Under the pieces are notes generated by a model. It did not search any database. It worked only from the letters and a program-made list of their open reading frames with translations, and was not told the DNA's origin. Below are positions 7,800 through 16,320 of a stretch of DNA of 55,989 nucleotides, one piece after another (position 1 is the first letter of the stretch; every line of letters starts with the position of its first letter). The stretch covers positions 1 through 55,989 of IMG/VR virus record IMGVR_UViG_3300020450_000029. One strand, given 5' to 3'. This DNA is from a virus. The translations under genes and the position numbers were made by a program.

Positions 7800-7978
7800 A
7801 AGTAATTGGATATATCTTAGTTGCAGTAAATTTAAGTCCAGCTGGAGATGTTGGTGGCACTGCAATTAATTATTACAACAGTAACGTTGAATGTTACACT
7901 GATGCAGTAATATTAGAACAAGAAGCAAATCCTGGAGTTGGATTTGTATGTTTAGAAGATTTTGTTGTAAAAGAATGA
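7793..7978 (+). CDS. Hypothetical protein, 61 aa
   Basis: Starts within the end of the previous gene behind GGAGG. A weakly hydrophobic N terminus and two Cys (ECYTD, FVCLED) are visible. Function unknown. Confidence 0.55.
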   Translation: MVEVIGYILVAVNLSPAGDVGGTAINYYNSNVECYTDAVILEQEANPGVGFVCLEDFVVKE

Positions 7979-8184
7979 GTGGTCAAAGGCGTTGGTTAAA
8001 ATTATGGAGTAGAACCGTTGGCATGCCAGTTGGTGTCAATGATGAGGACAAACCAGAGTTTTTACCTATTACACAAGATGATGTTCATAAAGCATTATGG
8101 TTCAGAACCTTCTGGATTGTCTTGCATATTTGCACTTGTGGCTTTATAATAGTAGGTAACGGAAGGGTGATGGGACTATGGTAG
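7975..8184 (+). CDS. Single-TM protein, 69 aa
   Basis: The frame is open from 7948, but the ATG at 7975 overlapping the previous TGA is the likely start (MSGQRRWLKLW). One hydrophobic helix lies near the C terminus (FRTFWIVLHICTCGFIIVG). Function unknown. Confidence 0.55.
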   Translation: MSGQRRWLKLWSRTVGMPVGVNDEDKPEFLPITQDDVHKALWFRTFWIVLHICTCGFIIVGNGRVMGLW

Positions 8185-8363
8185 AAGAAGATCCACTTAA
8201 ACCACAAGACACTTGCAGTATATGTAGTAGTGAATATGACGAAGATGCAGGTGGCATACAAGGCTACTTTGGTATATTACCAGTTACATTTTGTGAATGG
8301 TGTTACAGTAGTATATACGACATGATAGCACAAGACATAAAGAGAAATGAAGAGTATGAGTAA
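8178..8363 (+). CDS. Small zinc-ribbon-like protein, 61 aa
   Basis: Two Cys pairs, CSIC and CEWC, about 24 residues apart, suggest one bound zinc. The rest is acidic. It overlaps both neighbours. No family recognised. Confidence 0.6.
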   Translation: MVEEDPLKPQDTCSICSSEYDEDAGGIQGYFGILPVTFCEWCYSSIYDMIAQDIKRNEEYE

Positions 8364-8499
8364 AGACAAAAAAACCAAAGAAGATGCTAAAGCAATAAAA
8401 GAATGGCTAGAAAAAAACAAAGTTACGATTTGCCCTGAGGGAGAATATACAGACCCAGAAGAAATTATTTACATATACAAAGTAGGTAAACGTAAATGA
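8356..8499 (+). CDS. Hypothetical protein, 47 aa
   Basis: An ATG overlapping the preceding gene opens a Lys-rich frame (KDKKTKEDAKAIKEWLEKNK) that ends in a TGA overlapping the next ATG. Tight overlap on both sides supports it. Function unknown. Confidence 0.55.
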   Translation: MSKDKKTKEDAKAIKEWLEKNKVTICPEGEYTDPEEIIYIYKVGKRK

Positions 8500-8963
8500 A
8501 TAAACTAACAATAAAAGAAGAGATGCGAGCTATAGACCAACGTGATAGAAGTTGGTGGGATAGTTTGACTGAAGAAGAACAAAAGAAAGTTGGCATCTTT
8601 GTATTAATGCGATATACTAGTGCAGTACAAACTCGTAATACAGATATAGAACATCATTATCTTGCATTAACAAATGAGCTTGTAAACAAGCACTATAACA
8701 TCTTAAGACGTGAACCTCAACTGCAACATAAGTTGTTACAGTGCGTTGGGTTGGGTACTACACAATTCCATCCATGGATACCACCTAGCAAACAGCGAAA
8801 AGGTAAGTCTGGTAAACTAATTAAATGGTTGCAAGAATTGTATCCTATATATAATGACGATGAACTTGATTTGTTGGTAAGTACAAATGATGTCCTAAAC
8901 TTTAAAGACTTAGCTGAAGAAATGGGCATGGATAAAAAACAAATCAAAGAGTTATTTAAATGA
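8496..8963 (+). CDS. gp62-like clamp-loader small subunit
   Basis: 155 residues with the pattern I recall for gp62 of T4-like cyanophages: RDRSWWDSLTEEEQKK, then VLMRYTSAV, then NELVNKHY and PQLQHKLL, then HPWIPPSK. gp62 partners gp44 to load the gp45 sliding clamp. No gp44 or gp45 lies nearby in the window. The call rests on remembered family features and neighbourhood. Confidence 0.6.
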   Translation: MNKLTIKEEMRAIDQRDRSWWDSLTEEEQKKVGIFVLMRYTSAVQTRNTDIEHHYLALTNELVNKHYNILRREPQLQHKLLQCVGLGTTQFHPWIPPSKQRKGKSGKLIKWLQELYPIYNDDELDLLVSTNDVLNFKDLAEEMGMDKKQIKELFK

Positions 8964-9151
8964 AATGGTGGATATTATTATTAGTAACAGCTCATGCAGA
9001 CGGGAATATAACAGTGCAACCAGAAGATAGATTTAATTACAAGCCAAGTTGTCAAATGGCACAAGAAGCAAGACAAATGTATCTAAATGCGGCACATGAA
9101 TATCATAAAGGATATATCTGTTTAGCGGAGCCTAATGATGACAACAGCTGA
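8960..9151 (+). CDS. Small protein with hydrophobic N terminus, 63 aa
   Basis: Begins MKWWILLLVTAHADG, which may be a short signal peptide, followed by a polar part with two Cys. It overlaps both neighbours by a few bases. Function unknown; secretion is inferred only from the N terminus. Confidence 0.55.
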   Translation: MKWWILLLVTAHADGNITVQPEDRFNYKPSCQMAQEARQMYLNAAHEYHKGYICLAEPNDDNS

Positions 9152-9845
9152 ACAAATTGTAACACAAATAGGAACTATTGGTGTGAAAGTAGGCACATAC
9201 AAATGTGAATATTGTAAGAAAAGTTTTCAAAGAGAAAGCACACTCTTGGCTCACAGTTGTGAAAAGAAAAGACGTTGGCAAGCAAAAGATAATCAAGATG
9301 TCTTGGTAGGCTTTGCAAGTTATGATTTGTTTTATAGAATTGAAATGCAAAGCAAACCAAAAGAATACACAGACTTTGTAGACAGTCAATACTATACAGC
9401 CTTTGTAAAGTTTGGTGCATACTGTTTGAATATAAAAGTAATTGACCAAGAACAATTTACACGTTGGTTGATTAAAAACAAAGTTAAATTGAAAGATTGG
9501 CCCACTGACAGAATGTATCTGTTGTTTGTAAAAGATCATTGTAAACGTGAAAGTGTAGAACGTGCATTAGAGCGTTTTGTTGAAAATGCAAATACGACAG
9601 AATATTTCTCAGAATTTTGGGAACGTGCAAGTGGTTATCTTATTGCAGAGTGGATAGAAATGGGTAAGATATCACCTTGGATAATTATATCTAGTAAGCG
9701 AGCAGAAACAGCTATTGCAAACATGCCTGATGATTGTGTGACAAGAATTGCTAATAGTATTGATGCAGATTATTGGGCAAAGAAAAGACAACTTAATCCA
9801 CATGATGCATATTTTGTACAGGAGATGATAGATGGCACTACCTGA
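9135..9845 (+). CDS. C2H2-like zinc-finger phage protein, 236 aa
   Basis: A zinc-finger-like motif sits near the N terminus (CEYCKKSF, Cys24 and Cys27, then LLAHSCEKKRR with His40 and Cys42). The remaining 190 residues are helical with no catalytic motif. Similar proteins occur beside replication genes in T4-like cyanophages. DNA binding is likely but not shown. It overlaps the DnaE-like gene by 14 bases. Confidence 0.65.
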   Translation: MMTTAEQIVTQIGTIGVKVGTYKCEYCKKSFQRESTLLAHSCEKKRRWQAKDNQDVLVGFASYDLFYRIEMQSKPKEYTDFVDSQYYTAFVKFGAYCLNIKVIDQEQFTRWLIKNKVKLKDWPTDRMYLLFVKDHCKRESVERALERFVENANTTEYFSEFWERASGYLIAEWIEMGKISPWIIISSKRAETAIANMPDDCVTRIANSIDADYWAKKRQLNPHDAYFVQEMIDGTT

Positions 9846-10401
9846 TATTGATATAGATTTTGCAGATCGAAATGAAGCACTAAAACATTTTAAACATGTA
9901 CCAGCTAGGCTAAAGCAACGTAAACACAACACTGGTGTATATTTTCATAGAGTACCAAGCAATCCGTTTACAAACATTTGTACTGTTGAACACACAGATG
10001 CAGATGATATGGGATTTTTTAAATTAGATTTACTTAATCTTAGTATATACAAAGATGTTAAAGATGATGATCATTTAAACCATCTGATGGAAAAAGAACC
10101 AGTTTGGGAACTTTTAGAACACAAAGATTTTGTTGACAAAGTTTTTCATTTGAGTGGACATGATAGCTTGTTAAAACAATTGCAACCAACGTCTGTAGAA
10201 CAATTGGCGGCAACACTAGCAATAATCAGACCAGCAAAACGCCATCTACAGGACAAAGGGTGGCAAACTATAATGAAAGAAGTTTGGGTAAAACCCATAA
10301 ATGATAACAAGGCTTACTACTTTAAGAAAGCCCATGCAGTCAGTTATGCAATGGCAGTCATTGTGCATATAAATTTAATTTGTGAACAGTTAGGTTATTA
10401 G
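9832..10401 (+). CDS. Miniature DnaE-like (Pol III alpha palm) protein, 189 aa
   Basis: The sequence follows bacterial DnaE motifs in order but in only 189 residues (DnaE is about 1,150). LPDIDIDFADR (3-13) carries the paired catalytic Asp of the PDIDIDF motif. FFKLDLLNL (62-70, Asp66) matches the third Asp motif. VFHLSGHDSLLKQLQPTS then LAATLAIIRPA (104-135) matches the segment before the fingers. FKKAHAVSYAMAV (164-176) matches FNKSHAAAYA. PHP, most fingers, clamp- and tau-binding parts are absent. It may be a structural relic, a regulator or a minimal polymerase. Start ATG has GGAG upstream. Confidence 0.8.
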   Translation: MALPDIDIDFADRNEALKHFKHVPARLKQRKHNTGVYFHRVPSNPFTNICTVEHTDADDMGFFKLDLLNLSIYKDVKDDDHLNHLMEKEPVWELLEHKDFVDKVFHLSGHDSLLKQLQPTSVEQLAATLAIIRPAKRHLQDKGWQTIMKEVWVKPINDNKAYYFKKAHAVSYAMAVIVHINLICEQLGY

Positions 10402-10778
10402 ATTTTTCTAATCAATTGTATATTACGTCTTTTTACTCTTTTTTGCATTATATCACTAAGACTAATACAAGGTCCATGTAGTATTTCAAAATCTTTTATA
10501 CTAAAAGTGATTAAACTATTTCTATACTGTTCGAAAGCATTCTTAAAAATGATATTGATAGGAATCATACGATTAGTTCCCCACCACCATTCTTCGCCTA
10601 GTTCTAAGAACTCCATTTTAGCTTCTACATCTTTAATACTTTCGTAATTGTACATACTAACCAAATTGTTATCTTTATTTTGTATAATACCAACATATTC
10701 ATTGCCTCCGTACTTAACAAGGGTTAAAAATGGAAATTCATCTAATAAATCTTGATATTTTTTAGGAACGTTGTTCAT
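10398..10778 (-). CDS. Hypothetical protein, 126 aa
   Basis: Reverse-strand gene converging on the DnaE-like gene with a 4-base overlap of stops. A soluble mixed alpha/beta protein (LVKYGGNEYVGIIQNKDNN suggests a small beta-barrel N terminus). Function unknown. No clear promoter seen on its strand. Confidence 0.65.
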   Translation of the reverse strand: MNNVPKKYQDLLDEFPFLTLVKYGGNEYVGIIQNKDNNLVSMYNYESIKDVEAKMEFLELGEEWWWGTNRMIPINIIFKNAFEQYRNSLITFSIKDFEILHGPCISLSDIMQKRVKRRNIQLIRKI

Positions 10779-10796
10779 TGTTTTTACTTATCCAAA

Positions 10797-10802
10797 TAAA
10801 TA
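10797..10802 (+). promoter_or_regulatory. T4-type late promoter
   Basis: AATAAATAC context, 19 bases before the ATG of the virion protein at 10821. Confidence 0.6.
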
Positions 10803-10820
10803 CTTGTAAGGATTAGACAT

Positions 10821-11597
10821 ATGTACCAAGGAACACTTTACGATTACAATCAACGAGCAGAAATACTTATACCACAAAGACGTGGCACTACCTACTACGG
10901 GCCTGACAATCACAAATATCTTTGTGCATATAAAGGACTTAATGTTGACTTCGACTTTTTTGTTAAAAATACAGATGGTAAACCTCAATCGTTGCATAAT
11001 AAAACTTACACTGCAACTGTGCTTGATAGGACAACAAAATCAACTGTCCTTACTAAAAATTTAATCCCTGAAGATTATGATAAGGGATTACTTGTACTCA
11101 AGTTAGATCACGGTGAAACTGAAGCACTTGATGCTAAGTTATATGATCTTATAATTACTTATACCATTACAGGAGCCAGCGGAAGTTATGGTGGAACAAG
11201 TGATTTGAATCATCGAATGACCTTTGTGTTAGAAATTAAAGATGGTGCAATTGCAGAACTTAGACCAAGTGAAGCTGTAAGTAGTTTTAATCCTGTTGGT
11301 GATGATAGAGTAGGCGGTAGAATGACTGGACCTGCACAAAATAATAGTACAAGTGGTTTGAACACAGTTCAAGTATTTTTAACAAACTACACCGGTACGT
11401 ATAAAATGCAAGCAACATTAAGTTTACAACCAACAAGTGCTGATTTTTTTGATGTACCAGGACAAAGTTACACAGTGAGTAGTAGCACAATAGTTGATTA
11501 TCACACATTTATTGGTATGTACACCTTTGTTAGATTAGTACATACACCCGATGCAAGTAATTCAGGAACACTTGACAAAGTCATATATAGAAGTTAA
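10821..11597 (+). CDS. Virion structural protein, baseplate/fibre-like, 258 aa
   Basis: Beta-rich, Ser/Thr/Gly-rich sequence. The first 130 residues (FDFFVKNTDGKPQSL, then TATVLDRTTKST) resemble the N-terminal domain of phage upper-baseplate proteins. The C-terminal half is a second beta domain. The late promoter directly upstream supports a virion role. Its exact place in the particle is unknown. Confidence 0.7.
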   Translation: MYQGTLYDYNQRAEILIPQRRGTTYYGPDNHKYLCAYKGLNVDFDFFVKNTDGKPQSLHNKTYTATVLDRTTKSTVLTKNLIPEDYDKGLLVLKLDHGETEALDAKLYDLIITYTITGASGSYGGTSDLNHRMTFVLEIKDGAIAELRPSEAVSSFNPVGDDRVGGRMTGPAQNNSTSGLNTVQVFLTNYTGTYKMQATLSLQPTSADFFDVPGQSYTVSSSTIVDYHTFIGMYTFVRLVHTPDASNSGTLDKVIYRS

Positions 11598-11606
11598 TAT
11601 CATAAT

Positions 11607-12629
11607 ATGATTGTATTAGAATTTATTCGACAACACATGCCTGTTGGTTGGAAGCATACTCCAAGTGGGTGGATTAGTGGCAACTGTCCAATGTGTAGTC
11701 AGCGTGGTCATAGAGCAGATACCCGAGGACGTGGAGGTATTATGTTTAAAGATGATACATTTCAATACAATTGCTTTAATTGTGGATTTAAAACTGGATG
11801 GAGTGAAGACAGACGTATAGGTGGTAAACTTACAAGTTTGTTAAAAACATTTGGTGTTGATGAATCTGACATACAAAGAATTAATTTAGAATTGTTACGT
11901 GAACAAGACAGCAAAGATATCAGTAAACAATTTATAAAACAAGAAAAAGAAACAAAAACTAAAATAGATTGGCAGCCAATGGAATTGCCTCCAAACAGTT
12001 ATAAAATTGGAGCCTATCCTTTGGACATTTTAGATAAAAAACAACTAGAACAATTAGCACTGGCTTGTACATACACAATGAAACGTGGTTTGGACTTTCA
12101 TGAACATTGGTATTGGTCACCATTTATGCATTTTGCAAGTAGAGTAATACTGCCGTTTTTTTACAAAGGCGTTATAGTTGGATATACTGCACGTTGGGTA
12201 GGAGATGATAGACCTGATACAATGCCTAAATATTTTAATCAAATGCCAAAAAACTTTGTGTACAATTTAGATGCACAATCTAAACATGATAAAGTTATTG
12301 TAACTGAAGGTCAATTTGATGCTTTGCATGTTGGTGGTGTTGCACTTGCAGGAAATACTCCCAACAAGGTTCAGTGTGCTATTATAGAAGATTTAGGCAA
12401 AGATGTAATATTACTTCCTGATTTTGATAAAGCAGGTATAGATACAGTAAATATTGCAATTAAGCGAGGATGGAATGTAAGTTTTCCTCCTTGGGAACAT
12501 GATATAAAAGATGCAAGTGATGCAGTAGAAAGATATGGTCGCTTGTTTACAGTTAGGAGTATATTAGAAAGTGTACAAACCTCTCGGACAAAGATTAGGA
12601 TACTGGCAAAGTCAACCTGTAACAGATGA
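11607..12629 (+). CDS. DNA primase (gp61-like)
   Basis: 340 residues, the length of T4 gp61. An N-terminal zinc ribbon (Cys27, Cys30, then CFNC at 56-59) is followed by a TOPRIM domain with VTEGQFDAL (Glu234) and LLPDFDKAG (Asp272, Asp274). It makes RNA primers for lagging-strand synthesis and works with the gp41-like helicase encoded just downstream. The C terminus overlaps the start of a small gene at 12571. Confidence 0.92.
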   Translation: MIVLEFIRQHMPVGWKHTPSGWISGNCPMCSQRGHRADTRGRGGIMFKDDTFQYNCFNCGFKTGWSEDRRIGGKLTSLLKTFGVDESDIQRINLELLREQDSKDISKQFIKQEKETKTKIDWQPMELPPNSYKIGAYPLDILDKKQLEQLALACTYTMKRGLDFHEHWYWSPFMHFASRVILPFFYKGVIVGYTARWVGDDRPDTMPKYFNQMPKNFVYNLDAQSKHDKVIVTEGQFDALHVGGVALAGNTPNKVQCAIIEDLGKDVILLPDFDKAGIDTVNIAIKRGWNVSFPPWEHDIKDASDAVERYGRLFTVRSILESVQTSRTKIRILAKSTCNR

Positions 12630-12846
12630 ACAATGGATGTTGTGGAGAAAACAATTTACTAAACAAGTTAGATGGCATAAAAAATATGCATGGATACCAC
12701 ATTTGATTAACGGAAAGTTTGTTTGGTTCAATTATTTTTTCGAAAAACATAATAATCATTATGTAAACGGTAAACTTGACACTATTGGTATAGAATGTTA
12801 TACTATGGAAGATTATATAGAAAGAAAATTGATGGGTGAATTATGA
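12571..12846 (+). CDS. Hypothetical protein, 91 aa, between primase and helicase
   Basis: The only upstream start that keeps the aromatic N terminus is a GTG at 12571, 59 bases inside the primase gene; an ATG at 12637 is the alternative. Rich in Trp, Tyr and His (RWHKKYAWIPHLINGKFVWFNYFFEKHNNHY). It overlaps the helicase ATG by 4 bases. Unknown function, possibly a primosome accessory by position. Confidence 0.6.
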   Translation: MYKPLGQRLGYWQSQPVTDEQWMLWRKQFTKQVRWHKKYAWIPHLINGKFVWFNYFFEKHNNHYVNGKLDTIGIECYTMEDYIERKLMGEL

Positions 12847-14240
12847 GTGAAGACTACAGCGCCGATCTACAGAAACTTTATTTAGAGTTCTTGTTAGCTG
12901 ACAAGGACTTGTTTGTGCGTTGTAATGCTATTTTAAAAAGCAATTACTTTGATAGACAGTTTAGAGATACAGTAGAATTTATACAAAAGCATGTTGAAGA
13001 ATACAGTGATGTTCCTATGTTGGATCAAGTGCGGGCTGTGAGTGGTGTTGATGTTCAAGATGTAAAAGCAAGAGTAAATGATGAACATAGAAATTGGTTT
13101 ATGGATAATTTTGAACAGTTTTGTAGACACAAAGCATTAGAAGGTGCAATACTTGCAAGTGCAGATAAACTAGAACGCAAAGAGTATGGAACTGTAGAAG
13201 GACTAATAAAAGAAGCAGTTGAAATAGGACTAGCAAAAGATTTTGGTACAGACTATTGGGAAGACCCCGCAGGGCGTATACAAGCTATTAAAGATAGCAG
13301 AGGACAGAACACAACAGGTTGGGAAACATTTGATAGAGTATTGTATGGTGGATTCAACACAGGTGAACTGAATATATTTGCAGGTGGTTCGGGCAGTGGT
13401 AAAAGTTTGTTTATGCAAAATTTAGCATTGAACTGGGCATTGCAAGGCAAGAATGTTGTATATATAAGTTTGGAACTTAGTGAAGAACTGTGTGCTATGC
13501 GACTTGATGCTATGCTTACTGGTATGGGTACTAAAGACGTAATGAAAAATGCCAGTGATGTTGAGTTGCGAGTTAAAATGGCAAGTAAAAAAGCTGGTGG
13601 TTTACAGATTGTACAAATGAAAAATGGCTGTACAGTAAATGATATTAGAGCATACTTAAAAGAGTTTCAAATACAAAATGAAGTAAAAGTAGATGCGTTG
13701 TTGGTAGACTATTTGGATTTAATGATGCCAATAACTGTAAAAGTAAATCCAAGTGATCAGTTTATAAAAGACAAATTTGTTAGTGAAGAATTACGTAACT
13801 TAGCAATAGAATTAAATATTCTGTTTGTGACTGCTTCGCAGTTGAATAGAAGTGCAGTAGATGAAATAGAATTTGACCATAGCCATATTGCAGGAGGTAT
13901 TAGTAAAATTAATACAGCAGATAATTTAATTGGTATCTTTAGTAGTAGAGCAATGCGTGAGCGTGGTCGTGTACAAATTCAGTTTATGAAAACACGTAGT
14001 AGCAGTGGTGTTGGCAGTAAACTGGATCTCAAGTTCAACATGGATAGTTTAAGGATAGAAGACTTAGATGAAGATGAACAAGAGAATGATGGCGGAGTAA
14101 CCAGTATATATCAGAAGCTTAAAACAAAAAGCACAGTAGCACCAGCAGGTGAAACTGTAGCTGAAAACAATATGGATGCAGATCCACAAGTAAATGCAAC
14201 TGATAGATTAAAAAGTTTATTGAGGAAAAGCAGTGATTAG
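12843..14240 (+). CDS. Replicative DNA helicase (gp41/DnaB-like)
   Basis: 465 residues, matching T4 gp41 (475). An N-terminal helical domain is followed by a RecA-like core with Walker A GGSGSGKS (181-188), VVYISLELSEE, the Walker B region VDALLVDYLDLM, and ASQLNR (H3). It unwinds the fork 5' to 3' and binds the primase. The C-terminal 60 residues are acidic and low complexity. Confidence 0.93.
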   Translation: MSEDYSADLQKLYLEFLLADKDLFVRCNAILKSNYFDRQFRDTVEFIQKHVEEYSDVPMLDQVRAVSGVDVQDVKARVNDEHRNWFMDNFEQFCRHKALEGAILASADKLERKEYGTVEGLIKEAVEIGLAKDFGTDYWEDPAGRIQAIKDSRGQNTTGWETFDRVLYGGFNTGELNIFAGGSGSGKSLFMQNLALNWALQGKNVVYISLELSEELCAMRLDAMLTGMGTKDVMKNASDVELRVKMASKKAGGLQIVQMKNGCTVNDIRAYLKEFQIQNEVKVDALLVDYLDLMMPITVKVNPSDQFIKDKFVSEELRNLAIELNILFVTASQLNRSAVDEIEFDHSHIAGGISKINTADNLIGIFSSRAMRERGRVQIQFMKTRSSSGVGSKLDLKFNMDSLRIEDLDEDEQENDGGVTSIYQKLKTKSTVAPAGETVAENNMDADPQVNATDRLKSLLRKSSD

Positions 14241-14655
14241 ATTAGCAACTAAACAAGAGTTGGAACATATAGAAAAAGATCCAGTAAGACCCCACATAAG
14301 CAAAGAATGGCGCACAAGAAGTGGAAGAGAAGTTTATGTGTTAGAAAAAGATTCGCAAATTGCGGCAGTGATTTGTGTTGCATATACAGACGAAGTTCCA
14401 ACAAATGAAAATGATATGAAATGGGTAGGAATCAATACTGCTGTATTTTACACAGTATGGAGTTATCAACCTGGAGCAGGAAGGGAAATAGTAAATGGAG
14501 TAGCAGAGCGTATTAAAAATCAACGTCCTTGGGTAAAAAGATTTGTGACGTTAAGTCCACTAACAGAAATGGCAAGAAAGTTTCATTTAAAAAATGGAGC
14601 AAAATTGATTGCGAAACATGAAGATTGTCAAAACTTTGAATATGAAATGTGCTGA
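14233..14655 (+). CDS. GNAT-like acetyltransferase, 140 aa
   Basis: Starts at a GTG with GAGGA well placed upstream, overlapping the helicase stop. The order of strands and helices (EVYVLEKDSQIAAVICVAY, then AVFYTVWSY-GAGREIV, then FVTLSPLTEMARKFHLKNGAKLI) fits a GNAT fold. The acetyl-CoA loop is GAGRE rather than a classical Q/RxxGxG/A. Substrate unknown. Confidence 0.6.
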   Translation: MIRLATKQELEHIEKDPVRPHISKEWRTRSGREVYVLEKDSQIAAVICVAYTDEVPTNENDMKWVGINTAVFYTVWSYQPGAGREIVNGVAERIKNQRPWVKRFVTLSPLTEMARKFHLKNGAKLIAKHEDCQNFEYEMC

Positions 14656-14740
14656 AGCAAAGGTGCAGTGTACCTTATCTTTCTTTAACTATGATTCTGA
14701 ACTACAAGCACTGTATTTTAAAGTTGAGTCATTAATATGA
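14642..14740 (+). CDS. Possible tiny protein, 32 aa
   Basis: An ATG inside the end of the GNAT gene opens a 32-codon frame with two Cys and a soluble composition (MKCAEAKVQCTLSFFNYDSE). Coding is plausible only from overlap and composition; there is no strong ribosome site. Confidence 0.3.
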   Translation: MKCAEAKVQCTLSFFNYDSELQALYFKVESLI

Positions 14741-14742
14741 GC

Positions 14743-14841
14743 CTATTTTGAGCCTGTGTTTTGTGCTTGCATGCCATTGATGATGTTGCTCTTATTGTTA
14801 ACGGATCCTAAGTTGAGAATCAAAAAATACGCAAATGCCAT
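14743..14841 (-). CDS. Possible tiny membrane protein, 32 aa
   Basis: A reverse-strand frame begins MAFAYFLILNLGSVNNKSN and ends QAQNTGSK. The adjacent upstream frame encodes NIVAGALVTSTYG, so a one-base frameshift may have split a longer hydrophobic protein. A reverse late-promoter core lies at 14872-14877. The ribosome site is poor. Confidence 0.35.
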   Translation of the reverse strand: MAFAYFLILNLGSVNNKSNIINGMQAQNTGSK

Positions 14842-14871
14842 AAGTGCTAGTCACCAATGCTCCAGCAACAA

Positions 14872-14884
14872 TATTTACTAAATA
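14872..14884. promoter_or_regulatory. Bidirectional late promoter pair
   Basis: TATTTA (14872-14877, reverse TAAATA) and TAAATA (14879-14884, forward) are almost back to back, suggesting divergent late transcription. Confidence 0.45.
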
Positions 14885-14892
14885 CTACTAAG

Positions 14893-15159
14893 ATGAAGCG
14901 TAAAACGAGATCAATATTGGAAGAAATAAATGCTATGTCACCAAAACGTGACAAAAAGCATATTGTGGAATCAAATGGTCAGCAAATTATTGTGACAGCA
15001 ATAAATTTAATCAATATGATCAATGAAAGTTTTGATGTGGAAACTGCGGCTGATTTGAACAAGCGTTTAATAAATGCAATAAGAACCAAAGATCCACGTA
15101 AGTTTCAAAGAGGTATTGGTAAAGTCGATGAAGATAAAAGACATAATAAGCGGGACTAA
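14893..15159 (+). CDS. Conserved phage protein, 88 aa
   Basis: The frame is open from 14857, but the late promoter at 14879 lies inside that part, so the ATG at 14893 (MKRKTRSILEEINAM) is preferred. It is basic and helical and resembles a small protein I recall from T4-like cyanophage late regions. The N terminus contains ILE before an acidic residue, a possible prohead-protease site. Function unknown. Confidence 0.65.
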   Translation: MKRKTRSILEEINAMSPKRDKKHIVESNGQQIIVTAINLINMINESFDVETAADLNKRLINAIRTKDPRKFQRGIGKVDEDKRHNKRD

Positions 15160-15901
15160 GAAACGTAAAAAACGTGGCAGTCGAATAAAAAGAATCATAG
15201 GCGATAGCTTACATAAGCCAATACGTGAAGGCGGCAATATTTTTCCTGATAGTGTAAGTTTCGATCATAAAATTATTCCAAATTTAATGCAACAAATCAA
15301 TAGTGTACTAGCTAAGACCAACACCAAAGCAATTCCAATTGGTAGTGGTGCTACTCCAACTCCTGGTAAGATGAGTGGAGACTTAGATATGATTGTAGAC
15401 CTTGCTGATTTACAAAATGCATTTAACATGCAAGACCAAGAAGCAAAAGTAATAAGAAAAAAACTTAGACAACAATTTGACCTAGCAGGATTCAATACAG
15501 GACAAAGCGGTACAAGTGTACACGTAGAAGTTCCTATTGGTGATAACACACACCAAATTGATATTATGATAGTTGCAAATGCAGAAACTGCTAGTAAGTT
15601 TCATACACACAACATTCCACAAGGTAGTAAGTTTAAAGGTGTGAACAAAATGATTACTATAGCTAAGTTAGCTAAAGAGAAAGGTATGAAGTGGTCACCA
15701 TATAAAGGACTTGTTAACCGAGATACAAACGAATTAATTAGTAGTAATTTAGATGATATAGCCAAACGTTTGTTAGGCCCTAATGCCCGAGGACAAGATT
15801 TAGGCAGTGTAGAAAGTATTCTTTCAGCATTGGGTAAAGAAGCAGGAGATGCACTTTTGGCTGATCTTAGAGATGATCCAGGTTGGAAAGAGCTTGACTA
15901 A
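15128..15901 (+). CDS. Nucleotidyltransferase-fold late protein, 257 aa
   Basis: The ATG at 15128 is favoured over the in-frame TTG at 15116. Residues 72-91 carry the Pol-beta nucleotidyltransferase signature: Gly-Ser (72-73), then Asp85 and Asp87 in SGDLDMIVD, with a third acidic strand HQIDIMIV (Asp145). The N terminus is strongly basic. It belongs to a late cluster with an ADP-ribosyltransferase-like and a ligase-fold protein. A virion-carried nucleotidyl transfer activity is inferred; substrate unknown. Confidence 0.65.
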   Translation: MKIKDIISGTKKRKKRGSRIKRIIGDSLHKPIREGGNIFPDSVSFDHKIIPNLMQQINSVLAKTNTKAIPIGSGATPTPGKMSGDLDMIVDLADLQNAFNMQDQEAKVIRKKLRQQFDLAGFNTGQSGTSVHVEVPIGDNTHQIDIMIVANAETASKFHTHNIPQGSKFKGVNKMITIAKLAKEKGMKWSPYKGLVNRDTNELISSNLDDIAKRLLGPNARGQDLGSVESILSALGKEAGDALLADLRDDPGWKELD

Positions 15902-16320
15902 TGAGATTTCATCACTTAATTGAAAACCAAATGTGGGACAACTTGATGACAAAGAACAGCGGTGTTTTCTATCGTGGTACTGCCGGTGAAGGCAAGGGCA
16001 CTGGACTAGGAGCATTAGGCAACGGAGTTTACCTTACATGGACAGAAGGCATGGCAAAAGCATTCGCACAACATGTCGGTGGTGAAGTAAAAAAGTATAA
16101 AGTAAAACCAGGACTTAAAATGGCAGACGCTCAAGGACCAGAAGTAATTGCAATTAAAAAAGAAATGGGTTTTGAGCCTTGGGAATACAGCAACGATGCG
16201 ATGTATGGTGGCATGATGACTATGGGACTCAAAGACCTAGGGTTTGACGGAGCAGTAAGTGATAAGCCAGCAGACGGTATTGTAATTTTTGATCCAAGTA
16301 ACATCGAGGAAGTAGAGTAA
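15901..16320 (+). CDS. ADP-ribosyltransferase-like protein, 139 aa
   Basis: The pattern matches small ADP-ribosyltransferase folds: VFYRGT (22-27, Arg25), GNGVYLTWTEGMAKAFA (40-56), VKKYKVKPG (63-71), and the terminal DGIVIFDPSNIEEV. The usual catalytic Glu cannot be placed with confidence, so activity is uncertain. The N terminus MRFHHLIEN resembles a T4 capsid-targeting peptide. T4 carries ADP-ribosyltransferases such as Alt inside its head, so injection is a reasonable inference. Confidence 0.6.
   Translation: MRFHHLIENQMWDNLMTKNSGVFYRGTAGEGKGTGLGALGNGVYLTWTEGMAKAFAQHVGGEVKKYKVKPGLKMADAQGPEVIAIKKEMGFEPWEYSNDAMYGGMMTMGLKDLGFDGAVSDKPADGIVIFDPSNIEEVE

Noticed and set aside
14656-14892. Intergenic stretch as a structured RNA
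   Set aside because: No convincing helices; only two tiny frames and late promoter cores are visible.
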